Virus record (IMG/VR): IMGVR_UViG_3300026118_000363
Span: 1 to 47,242 of that record
Length of the DNA: 47,242 bases
Source of the DNA: a virus
Direction: 5' to 3' (one strand)
Under the pieces are notes generated by a model. That model was not told the DNA's origin. It saw only the letters and a list, made by a program, of their open reading frames with translations, and made no database searches. Positions 29,672-36,796 of the stretch are shown here, piece by piece; the first letter of the stretch is position 1, and every line of letters begins with the position of its first letter. A program made the translations under genes and the position numbers.

Positions 29672-29717
29672 CCGATGTGACCACGCCCGTGGTCCTGACG
29701 TCATGTCAGGACATCGG
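29672..29717 (-). other. Three-way-junction RNA structure in tail mRNA
   Basis: Three perfect helices stack without gaps: 29672-29678 with 29711-29717 (7 bp), 29679-29685 with 29688-29694 (7 bp, tight loop), and 29695-29699 with 29705-29709 (5 bp). Only one base is left unpaired at the junction. It fills the space between the major tail protein gene and the first chaperone gene. There is no T-run after it, so it is not a standard terminator. It may stabilise or separate the highly expressed tail-protein message. Confidence 0.5.
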
Positions 29718-29741
29718 ACTTATTGCCCGACGACTGAAACA

Positions 29742-30158
29742 CTAGAACGTGCCGACGGTACGAGAGCTAACGCGCAGTTCAACGGTAAACGTCGTGATCC
29801 CGTCAACGCTGGACTGCGGTCCGGTGTAGGACAGGCAGGAGCACTGGCCGGTGATCTTCGTCTGGCCCACAGCAGTGCCACCAGGCCCGTACTCGTAGTC
29901 CAGTCCCTGCTTGCTCTCAATACCAGAGAAGAAGGTCTCGGCAGGAGGAGACCACTTCCCACTCAGGCTGAAGCCCTTCGTGGCAAAGCCAGGGATGATG
30001 TTTTTAATTGGGACAGCAACCCCAGGCTGGAACGTGGTGCCGTCCACCTCGTCCTGATCGCTGGATCCGTCGATGCCGTCGAGGTACGTGCTGATGTCCG
30101 TCAGCACGTTGGCGGCGTTGTCGAGTTTGAAACTGGTCCCGATGCCACTGATGGCCAT
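29742..30158 (-). CDS. Major tail (tube) protein
   Basis: The 138-aa protein begins MAISGIGTSFKLDNAANVLT and shows DISTYLDGIDGSSDQDEVDG, then a beta-rich GFATKGFSLSGKW and ITTFTVELRVSSRTVG. This matches the pattern of short siphophage major tail proteins (DISxYLxxID...DE.D.T.F). It lies just above the chaperones and tape measure, as expected. The gene stands alone between two structured non-coding stretches and has a strong AAGAGGAG ribosome-binding site folded into a hairpin. Confidence 0.82.
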   Translation of the reverse strand: MAISGIGTSFKLDNAANVLTDISTYLDGIDGSSDQDEVDGTTFQPGVAVPIKNIIPGFATKGFSLSGKWSPPAETFFSGIESKQGLDYEYGPGGTAVGQTKITGQCSCLSYTGPQSSVDGITTFTVELRVSSRTVGTF

Positions 30159-30168
30159 GCGCGTGACT

Positions 30169-30187
30169 CCTCTTGGTTGTCAAGAGG
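30169..30187 (-). promoter_or_regulatory. Hairpin enclosing the ribosome-binding site of the major tail gene
   Basis: On the minus strand CCTCTTG-ACAAC-CAAGAGG forms a perfect 7-bp stem. Its 3' arm contains most of the AAGAGGAG Shine-Dalgarno sequence 10-17 bases before the ATG. A second hairpin (30207-30213/30226-30232, GCGATCC/GGATCGC) lies just upstream. Together they make a structured leader of about 100 bases that could control translation or protect the message. Confidence 0.5.
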
Positions 30188-30256
30188 GCTACTCAGCGCA
30201 CGCGGGGCGATCCGGCTTCCATCAAGGATCGCGTGGAGTGCTACCGCCCTATTAGC

Positions 30257-30439
30257 CTAGCTACGACTTAACCGGTCCTCTCCGAACTTCAGCACCGCTC
30301 GCCAAAACTCATTGATCTGAAACAGTTGAGTTCTGGTCTCGCTATCGGGCTGCAATCTTGCCCATTCCTCGTCTTTCGCCAGCACGCCTCGCATGTACCG
30401 GATCTCTTGCGCGAGCCGGTGGACCGTGTCAGGCGTCAT
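30257..30439 (-). CDS. Small hypothetical protein of head-tail region
   Basis: The ATG at 30439 (MTPDTVHRLAQEIRYMRGVL) lies a few bases below the stop of the upstream gene; the longer frame contains low-complexity shadow sequence. The 60-aa helical product ends DRLSRS. Position suggests a minor structural or assembly protein. No family is recognised. Confidence 0.5.
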   Translation of the reverse strand: MTPDTVHRLAQEIRYMRGVLAKDEEWARLQPDSETRTQLFQINEFWRAVLKFGEDRLSRS

Positions 30440-30447
30440 CCCGACTT

Positions 30448-30693
30448 TTACGACGGGCGCGGAACGCTCGCCTTGCACGCCGTGCATTGATACTCCGGTG
30501 ATCCGAACGTGCCCACGTTCACCGTCTCGAGATGTGGACACTGCGACAAACTTTCGGACTGGTCGTGATTCGGCGTAGGACCATCGCCCATCTGCGCCAG
30601 CTCCACGGCGTCCAGAATGATCAGCATCGCGTCGATCTGCGACTGCATCGTGATCAGCCACGCCCTGAACAACTGCTGGAGCGTCGTGGCCAT
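30448..30693 (-). CDS. Small Cys-containing phage protein
   Basis: The 81-aa product has a hydrophobic helix (LFRAWLITMQSQIDAMLIIL) and a C-terminal metal site, QCPHLETVNVGTF followed by YQCTACKASVP. I have seen this combination (helix plus CPH...C..C) in small proteins of phage structural regions. It is two bases from the preceding gene's stop. The function is unknown. Confidence 0.55.
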   Translation of the reverse strand: MATTLQQLFRAWLITMQSQIDAMLIILDAVELAQMGDGPTPNHDQSESLSQCPHLETVNVGTFGSPEYQCTACKASVPRPS

Positions 30694-30695
30694 CG

Positions 30696-31106
30696 TCAGA
30701 CGACGGCACCGGTCAGCCTACGATTAAGAACCAGCGTGCCGGTGGTGTCAGTCGCGTACCCCACATACGAGATCCGATTCGTCGCAATCAGATCAGCCTG
30801 CGGGGCGATCCCGCCAGCCGTGGCGCTGACGACGTACGTCGTCGCCTTCGAGGTCGTCGCCCCAATATTGAGCGATCCGCCTTCGATGTACGCCACAGTC
30901 TGGTTCGCCGCCGCGCCGTTCAAGGCGATTCCGGCGCAGGTCGCTTCTTCAACTGTGCCATCGCATTGTGCCTTCCACAGTTTGCTGTCTGCGGCTTTCA
31001 CATACAGCGACTGTCCTGCGGTGATGGCTTCACCAGCGATGCCTTGCAGAATCCTCGCGTCGGTCAGTGGCACAACCGTCGTTGCCGTTACTGTTAAGTC
31101 AGCCAT
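30696..31106 (-). CDS. Capsid decoration-like / DUF2190-like protein
   Basis: The start at ATG 31106 (MADLTVTATTVVPLTD) has AGGGAG upstream; the longer frame is a shadow of the DUF3168-like gene. The 136-aa product is beta-rich with AGEAITAGQSLYVKAADSKL, ATCAGIALNGAAANQTVAYI and VSATAGGIAPQADLI. This repeated GEAI..GQ..Y and AGGI.P..D pattern is common in phage capsid-associated proteins coded among head-tail genes. Probable decoration or head-fibre subunit. Confidence 0.6.
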   Translation of the reverse strand: MADLTVTATTVVPLTDARILQGIAGEAITAGQSLYVKAADSKLWKAQCDGTVEEATCAGIALNGAAANQTVAYIEGGSLNIGATTSKATTYVVSATAGGIAPQADLIATNRISYVGYATDTTGTLVLNRRLTGAVV

Positions 31107-31120
31107 ATGTGATCTACTCC

Positions 31121-31558
31121 CTATGCCGATTGGTGCGCCGTGACCGTGAAGACCCCGACGAACTCCCGCACGACGATGTTGTTGATCGTGTCTTTCATCA
31201 CGACGCCGTTTTGAAACGCCACGATGGCCGTCGGATAGCCTGAGACCGTCAGCGGCTTCCCGTCGAGTTCCGTCTTGATCAGGTCGCTGATCAGCAACAC
31301 TTCCGAGTCGCCCCTGAAGTTGCTGACCGCCCTGACCCTGACCGACGCCGTTCCGCCCCACTTAGGACTATCAATCGAGCCACCCATCGTGTTGAACGGA
31401 GATTCATCCCCAGCCTCGACCAGCACGTACTTGGCGAGTCCTGCCGCCGGCTGATCTGAGATGTTCGCCGGAGGCACCACCGCCGTGAGCGCCGGAGACG
31501 CCTTCAGCTTCGCTAGAATCGCGGCGTGAACCGGCCCCAGTGCCAGCGTGCTGGCCAT
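31121..31558 (-). CDS. Tail terminator / DUF3168-type completion protein
   Basis: The 145-aa product has the order of the family: helix GPVHAAILAKLKASPALTAV, then ISDQPAAGLAKYVLVEAGDE, WGGTASVRVRAVSNFRGDSE, and a long helix SDLIKTELDGKPLTVSGYP. This matches DUF3168/gp17-type tail completion proteins, which cap the tail at the head-proximal end. It follows the HK97-gp10-like gene with a one-base overlap, the usual order. Confidence 0.72.
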   Translation of the reverse strand: MASTLALGPVHAAILAKLKASPALTAVVPPANISDQPAAGLAKYVLVEAGDESPFNTMGGSIDSPKWGGTASVRVRAVSNFRGDSEVLLISDLIKTELDGKPLTVSGYPTAIVAFQNGVVMKDTINNIVVREFVGVFTVTAHQSA

Positions 31559-31971
31559 CAGTCGAGTCCTCCGAGCGCCCCATTGATCGCCGCTTCCGTG
31601 CGCTCAACGTGCGCCTGTTCCTCAGAATCAGCCGCCGGTTTCATGTACGGCACCGCGTCGATGTCCTTTGTCTTAAACCCGTACTCGTACCAGACGCCGT
31701 ACACCGATGGATTCTGGTGCGCGCTGTTGCCACCACGCATCGTCAACGTCACGTTGTCGAGACCCACGCGCCAACTCAGCCCTTTACCGGACACCTGAAT
31801 CGCCCGCCAAAGGTCGTACTTGTCATGCGGAGCATGGGCGCGAGCCTCACGCTGCACATTTCTAGCGGTCTGCTCACAGGCGCGACTGACGCGAGCCTTG
31901 ATGTTCTCGCCGCCACGCTCCAGCGCATCCTGCAGGCCGCGAGCGCCGTCTAACTTAAAGCTCGCCTTCAC
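31558..31971 (-). CDS. HK97 gp10-like head-tail protein
   Basis: The GTG at 31971 overlaps the upstream stop as GTGA, removing eleven weak residues from the longer frame. The 137-aa product has KASFKLDGARGLQDALERGG, QTARNVQREARAHAPHDKYD and VYGVWYEYGFKTKDIDAVPY, then PAADSEEQAHVERTEAAINGAL. This is the typical HK97-gp10 / tail-joining protein layout (A-P-x-x-T/K-G-x-L, Y-x-x-x-x-E-x-G-T). Role: connects the head completion proteins to the tail terminator. Confidence 0.75.
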   Translation of the reverse strand: MKASFKLDGARGLQDALERGGENIKARVSRACEQTARNVQREARAHAPHDKYDLWRAIQVSGKGLSWRVGLDNVTLTMRGGNSAHQNPSVYGVWYEYGFKTKDIDAVPYMKPAADSEEQAHVERTEAAINGALGGLD

Positions 31972-32303
31972 TGCAACTGCTCCGTCACGTAGACATCGAG
32001 CCACTTGCCTTCGCCGGTCTCGTCGCCGTAGCTCACCACTTGGTACTTCTTCCCTTCGTACCGACCGTGCGCATAGAGTCGCATGTCAGCCCGGAGGTCA
32101 GACCGGAACGGCATCGTGATCACCGAGGCGTTCACCGACACCTGCGTGCCGAACCGCAACAGTTCGTTCCCGCCGGCACTGCGAATCTGGCACGGAATAA
32201 ACGGCACGGCGGTCTCGTAGCCGTCACCGCTGGTCCCTGAAGGCACCTGCAGATCGACGGCATGGCGCAACTTCCCAAGGTCCAGCGAATCCGTTCTCGC
32301 CAT
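31968..32303 (-). CDS. Head-tail adaptor (SPP1 gp16-type)
   Basis: The 111-aa product starts with LGKLRHAVDLQVPSGTSGDG and contains ELLRFGTQVSVNASVITMPF, RYEGKKYQVVSYGDETGEG and WLDVYVTEQ. These are the conserved parts of the phage head-tail joining family (stopper protein), including R-H-x-V-x-L-Q at the start. It overlaps the connector gene by one base. Expected role: closes the portal after DNA packaging and links to the tail. Confidence 0.78.
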   Translation of the reverse strand: MARTDSLDLGKLRHAVDLQVPSGTSGDGYETAVPFIPCQIRSAGGNELLRFGTQVSVNASVITMPFRSDLRADMRLYAHGRYEGKKYQVVSYGDETGEGKWLDVYVTEQLQ

Positions 32304-32620
32304 CAGGCAATCACCGGATCCTTATGCCCAGCCAATACTCGATCGACTTCCTGCCAGACGCGGCTCGTATCGTCCTTGTTGTCGCCGCGGTTCATCCAGA
32401 GATGTGCCAGGACGACCATCACCCCGGCTTGGACAGACGCCGGCACGTTCTCGAGCGTCCACGTCGGCGTGACGAGCCGCCAATACGCCGTGCCATTGCA
32501 CCGCTCTAGTACCAAGGCCGTCGCTTGGTCAGCCTTCTGCTGGATGGCCGCGTCGTTCTCATGGCTGTCCAACGGCTCGCGAAGGTGTTCCTTCGCGTTG
32601 GACAAGCTAACCAGCGCCAT
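32303..32620 (-). CDS. Head-tail connector (gp6-like)
   Basis: The 105-aa helical protein begins VSLSNAKEHLREPLDSHEND and continues DAAIQQKADQATALVLERCN, then VQAGVMVVLAHLWMNRGDNK. This is the pattern of phage gp6-like connectors: an L-x-x-A-K-x-H-L-R start, DD/ND pair and long helices. It would form the ring beneath the portal. It overlaps the head-fibre gene by 14 bases. Confidence 0.8.
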   Translation of the reverse strand: MALVSLSNAKEHLREPLDSHENDAAIQQKADQATALVLERCNGTAYWRLVTPTWTLENVPASVQAGVMVVLAHLWMNRGDNKDDTSRVWQEVDRVLAGHKDPVIA

Positions 32621-33686
32621 TGATCTTCACCACCGGTACCGTTGGGGCATTAAGACCGTCCTTGCCATCGCGGCCGCGCTTGACCATCAACCGCCAAGCC
32701 TTCGAGCCTTCGCCGGGTTTCGTGGTCGTCGGCTCGTTGCAATGCCAGCACGATCCGCCAGACGTCACCATCTGGCCGACGTCGTACGACTTGCCGTCCT
32801 GATAGAAGCCTTCATACGACAGACCTGCCGTTCCATCCTTGCCATTGACACCGTCGCGTCCCGGTGGCCCTTGTTCCCCGGCTGGTCCTGGCGTGGGCGG
32901 TCTCGACTCCAGCACCGCCACTCGCTCGCGCAGCGCTGAGTTCTCGCGCAGTTCAAACTTCAGTTCAGCCTTCAGGTCGCCGATCTCTTTGCGGAGTTCC
33001 ACCACCGCCATGTCGGTCGGGCTTGGCCCTTCGGTCCGAGCCTCCAGCGACTTGATGCGGTCCCGCAGATCGTCAATGCCAGCCTCCGGCGGGAGCGCCA
33101 GCACCGGCTGCAGCGCTTTGGCTTCAACCGCCGCGACACGCTCTCGCATGTAATTGAAGTCAGCCACCCGCGCTTCAGTCGCCGCGACACGCTCGAGAAT
33201 CGGCGCGAGGTCAACCTCGACAGGCTCAGGCGGCACGACCGGAACCGGTACCGGCTGGCTCGCCTTCGTCTCCACGACCACCAGCCGATCCCGAACATCG
33301 CGCAGCGATTCCAGCCGCGCCTCGGCGCCGGCCATCCGCTCAAGCAGCGGCGTCAGGTCAGGAATCTCCGGCACATCGAAAGTGGGCAGCGGCCGATCCG
33401 CCTTCGTCTCCACCACCGCCAGCCGCTCGCGCATCGCTTCGACCGAGCCGATCTGCGCCTTGACTGCCGCGATCTCGTCCTGCACTGGCGTCAGGTCTGG
33501 CGCCTCCGGCAGCACCGGCAGCGGGACAGGCTGTGCGGCCTTCGTCTCGACCACCACCACCCGTTCACGGAGCGCATCGACGCCTGCGATCTTTTCTTTC
33601 AGCGCCGCCACGTCAGCCTGGATGGGAGACAACGACGCCTTGATCAGTAGGACCACCTGATCCGCCAACGCTTTGAGGTCAGGCAT
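32607..33686 (-). CDS. Coiled-coil and collagen-like head fibre protein
   Basis: The 359-aa protein has four 46-49-aa repeats of a coiled coil with the core RERVVVVETKA followed by a Pro/Val-rich linker (residues about 35-235). A collagen-like stretch (GPAGEQGPPGRDGVNGKDG, about 268-286) and a small Trp/Cys-rich end domain (YQDGKSYDVGQMVTSGGSCW, about 293-312, like carbohydrate-binding modules in fibres) follow. It ends with a GRDGKDGL segment. Being between portal and connector genes, it is probably a trimeric fibre attached to the head. Confidence 0.65.
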   Translation of the reverse strand: MPDLKALADQVVLLIKASLSPIQADVAALKEKIAGVDALRERVVVVETKAAQPVPLPVLPEAPDLTPVQDEIAAVKAQIGSVEAMRERLAVVETKADRPLPTFDVPEIPDLTPLLERMAGAEARLESLRDVRDRLVVVETKASQPVPVPVVPPEPVEVDLAPILERVAATEARVADFNYMRERVAAVEAKALQPVLALPPEAGIDDLRDRIKSLEARTEGPSPTDMAVVELRKEIGDLKAELKFELRENSALRERVAVLESRPPTPGPAGEQGPPGRDGVNGKDGTAGLSYEGFYQDGKSYDVGQMVTSGGSCWHCNEPTTTKPGEGSKAWRLMVKRGRDGKDGLNAPTVPVVKINGAG

Positions 33687-35088
33687 AGATCAAGGCCTCA
33701 TCTACAGCTTTCGAATGGAGCAACGCGCCAAAACTCGCGGCCACTTCTTCGGCGTCGTCCTCTTCATCCGGGGCGACAGGCTGCGCGGCCGGCGCTGGTT
33801 CTGGCTTCGCAAAGGGATCATTCGCATCGCGTTTTGCTAGAGCGGCTAACGAGTAGTACTGCTGCTGCACCATCGGCGAATCGCCGCCGGCCACCGGACC
33901 GAGTGCGTAGTACCGCTTCCGGGCTTCGTTCGGCGACATGCCGCCTGATCCGATCCCATCCTGAGCCGCCTTGGCTTTTGCCTCGGCATCCATCCAGATC
34001 AGATCGTCAGGGTCAAACTCCGTCCCGTAGCTGTTCTGGAACTGCTTACCCAGGCCCAGCCCTTCATCCAGCGACAATTCCATCTGGAACCAATGCGACT
34101 GCAGCGCACCAGAGTAGTACTTCTGGATCACCGGTTCGATGTTGGCGTACGGCGGCGGCGGACCGATGTTGACGATGTACGGATCGACGCCGTACGTCGA
34201 GCACACCACGCGCGCCGTCATCTCCAGCTGCTCGACCAGTTGCAGATCCACGGCATTCCACGCCATGCCCTCGTACTTCAACCCGTCACCGAGCACCGCC
34301 ACTTTGCCTACATTGTCGCCGGTAAAATTCGTATCCCAGTATTCCTTCAGCCGCTGCGCCGTCTCATCGTTGATGATCCCTGGCGCCGTCAGTACACCAC
34401 CCGGAATAGAGCCGTTGGAGAACAGCTTGCTGGAATTGTTCTGGATCGCCAGCCCCTGCCGCGCCGCCAACGCGCACGCGAAGATCGGCGAGAGGCCAAC
34501 CAGCGGATGAAACAGGCAATTCATCCGATCGTGGATAATCTCGCTGGCCGGTACAGTGACCACCTCTTGTGGAAGTCCACTGAGATCGTCCCGCTTCAAC
34601 TCGTAGTAGACCGCGCCATCCTGCGACACCAGCGGCGTCACCCGGAGCGGATCCAGCACGTACATCGACGTCACCACCCGCCGTTGGTCCCTAGCCTTTA
34701 GCACGTACGTATTACCGCTATTGAGCTTCGAAGCGGTCCACGTCTCTTTGAACTGCGCCGCATTCTGATACCGGTTCGGCTTCCGCAGCACTGGCGAATA
34801 CGCGGGATTCTCCACCGGATTCCAGATGCCGTTGCTGTCTTCCTCGACCAACCGCAACGCCACCTTCCCGGTGTCGTTCATGATGCGAGTGGTACAGGCG
34901 AAGACGGCGCTGAAGGACAACGCCGTATCCATCCTGATCTCTTCGTTGCGCTGCCACGCCCCGGTATAAGGCTCCCGAATCGACAGAGGCCACCAGCCCC
35001 CGCGCCCGCTCAGCGGCTGCAAGGGGATCTGCTTCTGCGCCAACTGCAGATCCGTGGTACGCCCGATCGTCCAGGGTCCGATCTGCAC
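33679..35088 (-). CDS. Portal protein (HK97 family)
   Basis: The 469-aa protein shows family marks in order: LSFSAVFACTTRIMNDTGKV near residue 56, NPAYSPVLRKPNRYQNAAQF, NGNTYVLKAR-type strand, IIHDRMNCLFHPLVGLSPIF, then FSNGSIPGGVLTAPGIINDE, VLGDGLKYEGMAWNAVDLQL and the C-terminal GGMSPNEARKRYYALGPVAG. The acidic Pro-rich tail is usual. It forms the dodecameric ring at one capsid vertex for DNA packaging. Its order relative to the capsid gene is unusual: here the protease-capsid fusion lies upstream of the portal. Confidence 0.9.
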   Translation of the reverse strand: MQIGPWTIGRTTDLQLAQKQIPLQPLSGRGGWWPLSIREPYTGAWQRNEEIRMDTALSFSAVFACTTRIMNDTGKVALRLVEEDSNGIWNPVENPAYSPVLRKPNRYQNAAQFKETWTASKLNSGNTYVLKARDQRRVVTSMYVLDPLRVTPLVSQDGAVYYELKRDDLSGLPQEVVTVPASEIIHDRMNCLFHPLVGLSPIFACALAARQGLAIQNNSSKLFSNGSIPGGVLTAPGIINDETAQRLKEYWDTNFTGDNVGKVAVLGDGLKYEGMAWNAVDLQLVEQLEMTARVVCSTYGVDPYIVNIGPPPPYANIEPVIQKYYSGALQSHWFQMELSLDEGLGLGKQFQNSYGTEFDPDDLIWMDAEAKAKAAQDGIGSGGMSPNEARKRYYALGPVAGGDSPMVQQQYYSLAALAKRDANDPFAKPEPAPAAQPVAPDEEDDAEEVAASFGALLHSKAVDEALIYA

Positions 35089-35283
35089 CTACTTGGCCTT
35101 CCGCCCCCGCTTGCGCTTCGGTGCGTCGACGTCGCCGTTCTTCAGCGGCTTTGGCAACGCATCCGGATCATCCACGACATCCGGATTCAGATCCTGACGC
35201 GGCCCCGGATCCTGGTTGTACTCCTGCTTGAAACCCGTCACTCCCGGCTTCGTCTTCGGCTCGTCGTCATTCGATCTCGCCAT
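35089..35283 (-). CDS. Small charged disordered protein
   Basis: The ATG at 35283 gives 64 aa, MARSNDDEPKTKPGVTGFKQ, with an Asp/Pro-rich middle and a basic end (PKRKRGRKAK). The longer open frame upstream is a shadow. It directly abuts the portal start. It is probably unstructured; the basic end might bind DNA. Confidence 0.5.
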   Translation of the reverse strand: MARSNDDEPKTKPGVTGFKQEYNQDPGPRQDLNPDVVDDPDALPKPLKNGDVDAPKRKRGRKAK

Positions 35284-35458
35284 CGGTGGTCTCCTTCTGT
35301 TGCGGCTTGGTGGATTTCGGTTTGTCGAGACGGATGTACTTGGCGTTGAGCATAGCCTCGAGCATTCCAGGCGCCATCGCCGAGGCCGCGATTTTGATGA
35401 CCTCGCCGTTAAACGGCGAGCGCAGGGTGATGATCTGGTCCGAAGGCGTAGAGTCCAA
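35267..35458 (-). CDS. Small hypothetical protein
   Basis: The 63-aa frame starts at a TTG (35458) and reads DSTPSDQIITLRSPFNGEVI, then KIAASAMAPGMLEAMLNAKY and a Lys/Gln-rich tail. The start overlaps the glycosyltransferase end by 50 bases, so a later start is possible but none is visible. The LRSPFNGEV motif suggests a short beta domain. No function is assigned. Confidence 0.45.
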   Translation of the reverse strand: MDSTPSDQIITLRSPFNGEVIKIAASAMAPGMLEAMLNAKYIRLDKPKSTKPQQKETTDGEIE

Positions 35459-36026
35459 GGTGTCTCACTTCTTTCGATACATCGTGGTCGATAAAAATGC
35501 GAATCCCTTGCGCCGTCAGGATCCGGCACAAGCGCACGTCCTCGCCGACATCGCCACCGTCATCCGTCAGCCCATGCCGAAAGACCGGGCGAGGCAGATC
35601 CGCCACGACATCCACCCGCATCAGCATCACGCCCATCCCGACGGTGTCCACCACCTCAAGTCCGACCGACGTCGGACCGGTCCGAACACGCAGCCCAGAC
35701 CGCCACGATGTAAACAGCGGCTGGTCAGGCTCGCGCATCAGGCAATTGCACGCCACGATGGACTTGTGATGCGCCTCCAACCGGATCGCGGTGTCGGCGG
35801 GAAACGTCATATCGGTATCGAGCCACAGGATGTGCGTAGCGCCAACAGCCTGCGCCTGCTTCAGCACGGCCTCGCGCCCGACATGCACATACGTCGAGGC
35901 TTCAAAGACCAGATGCACCGCATCCCACGGCCCGAACTCTTTGGTGAACAGGACGAGCCGCGCTAAGTCCATCGCGAAGGAGGCCGGCACGATGTCTCGC
36001 GTTGGACCGCCGATCACTAGGCGCAT
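35409..36026 (-). CDS. GT-A-type glycosyltransferase-like protein
   Basis: The ATG at 36026 starts MRLVIGGPTRDIVPASFAMD; the longer frame is antisense-like. The 205-aa protein has HILWLDTDMTFP, a DxD motif for sugar-nucleotide and metal binding, then ACNCLMREPDQPLFTSW and GVMLMRVDVVADLPRPVF, consistent with a short GT-A fold of the kind found in phage-encoded glycosyltransferases. It lies between the HNH and portal genes. It may glycosylate a virion protein, phage DNA or host surface; the target is unknown. Confidence 0.65.
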   Translation of the reverse strand: MRLVIGGPTRDIVPASFAMDLARLVLFTKEFGPWDAVHLVFEASTYVHVGREAVLKQAQAVGATHILWLDTDMTFPADTAIRLEAHHKSIVACNCLMREPDQPLFTSWRSGLRVRTGPTSVGLEVVDTVGMGVMLMRVDVVADLPRPVFRHGLTDDGGDVGEDVRLCRILTAQGIRIFIDHDVSKEVRHLGLYAFGPDHHPALAV

Positions 36027-36691
36027 TTCGCACCCTTGGAGCGGTTGCAGCGACGGTGCGCCAACTGGACGTTGGCGTAGCAGTGCGATCCACCCTTCGA
36101 GATCGGCACGATGTGATCGACTTCCCATCGACTCGTCATCTCGACCGACTCTCCACAGATGCCGCACACGCCTTTGGCTCGTTCGAAGACGACGCGAGGA
36201 TCGACGGCCTCAACGAAGACTTGCTTCGTGATGGCCCGTCGTTTATTCGCGCTCTTGCGGCCCCAGACTCTAGCCTTGTCGCGATTCTTCGCGACGTAAT
36301 CTCTGCGGATCCGCAGCGCTCTATCAGAGTTCGCGTGATACCACTCGCTCGCTTCTCGTCTGCGGCGCTCTTTGTTCTGTGCGTAGTGGTCACGGAAGTA
36401 ATCAGGTTTCAGCGCTTTGAGCTTATTGCGAGCTGCGTAATCCGACGCAGCCTTTCGATCTCGATGCGTTGCCACCCACTGCCTGATGTATTCCTTCTTG
36501 CGCTGGTAGATTCGCTTGCGAGTGTTGTCATCGAGACCTCGATACGTTTCGCGAGCAACATCTCTCCCGCACGTCAGGCACTGAAACGAACTGACAAAAC
36601 GCTGGTCTATATGGCCACGCTGGCATGGCTTGCCAGTGAAGTAGTACTTGAGACCAGCGGCCTTCGCATCGTTGCGCGAAACAATCTGCAT
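36017..36691 (-). CDS. HNH homing-type endonuclease after the capsid gene
   Basis: The 224-aa protein has an N-terminal zinc-ribbon-like part (PCQRGHIDQRFVSSFQCLTC), a long very basic helix (NKERRRREASEWYHANSDRA, KRAITKQVF), and a C-terminal HNH motif: FERAKGVCGICGE, RWEVDHIVPISKGG, NVQLAHRRCNRSKG. The design is that of freestanding HNH homing endonucleases. The ATG has a strong GGGAGGAAG site. It is inserted directly below the capsid gene and overlaps the glycosyltransferase start by ten bases. Confidence 0.85.
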   Translation of the reverse strand: MQIVSRNDAKAAGLKYYFTGKPCQRGHIDQRFVSSFQCLTCGRDVARETYRGLDDNTRKRIYQRKKEYIRQWVATHRDRKAASDYAARNKLKALKPDYFRDHYAQNKERRRREASEWYHANSDRALRIRRDYVAKNRDKARVWGRKSANKRRAITKQVFVEAVDPRVVFERAKGVCGICGESVEMTSRWEVDHIVPISKGGSHCYANVQLAHRRCNRSKGAKCA

Positions 36692-36725
36692 CGCTTCCTC
36701 CCTAGAAGAAGCTCCTAGTCAATTC

Positions 36726-36779
36726 GTGCGCGCCAGCCTGCTAGGAAACAGGTGTTCGGGAGCTACCCTAGGCGCGCAC
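36726..36779. other. Structured element after the capsid gene
   Basis: GTGCGCGCC (36726-36734) and GGCGCGCAC (36771-36779) are a perfect 9-bp inverted repeat. Inside lie smaller pairings (CTAGG/CCTAG). It is between the capsid stop and the HNH start. In the minus direction no T-run follows, so it may be a message-stabilising element and not a terminator; in the plus direction it is followed by TCTATTTT. Confidence 0.45.
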
Positions 36780-36796
36780 GTCAGATCTATTTTACG

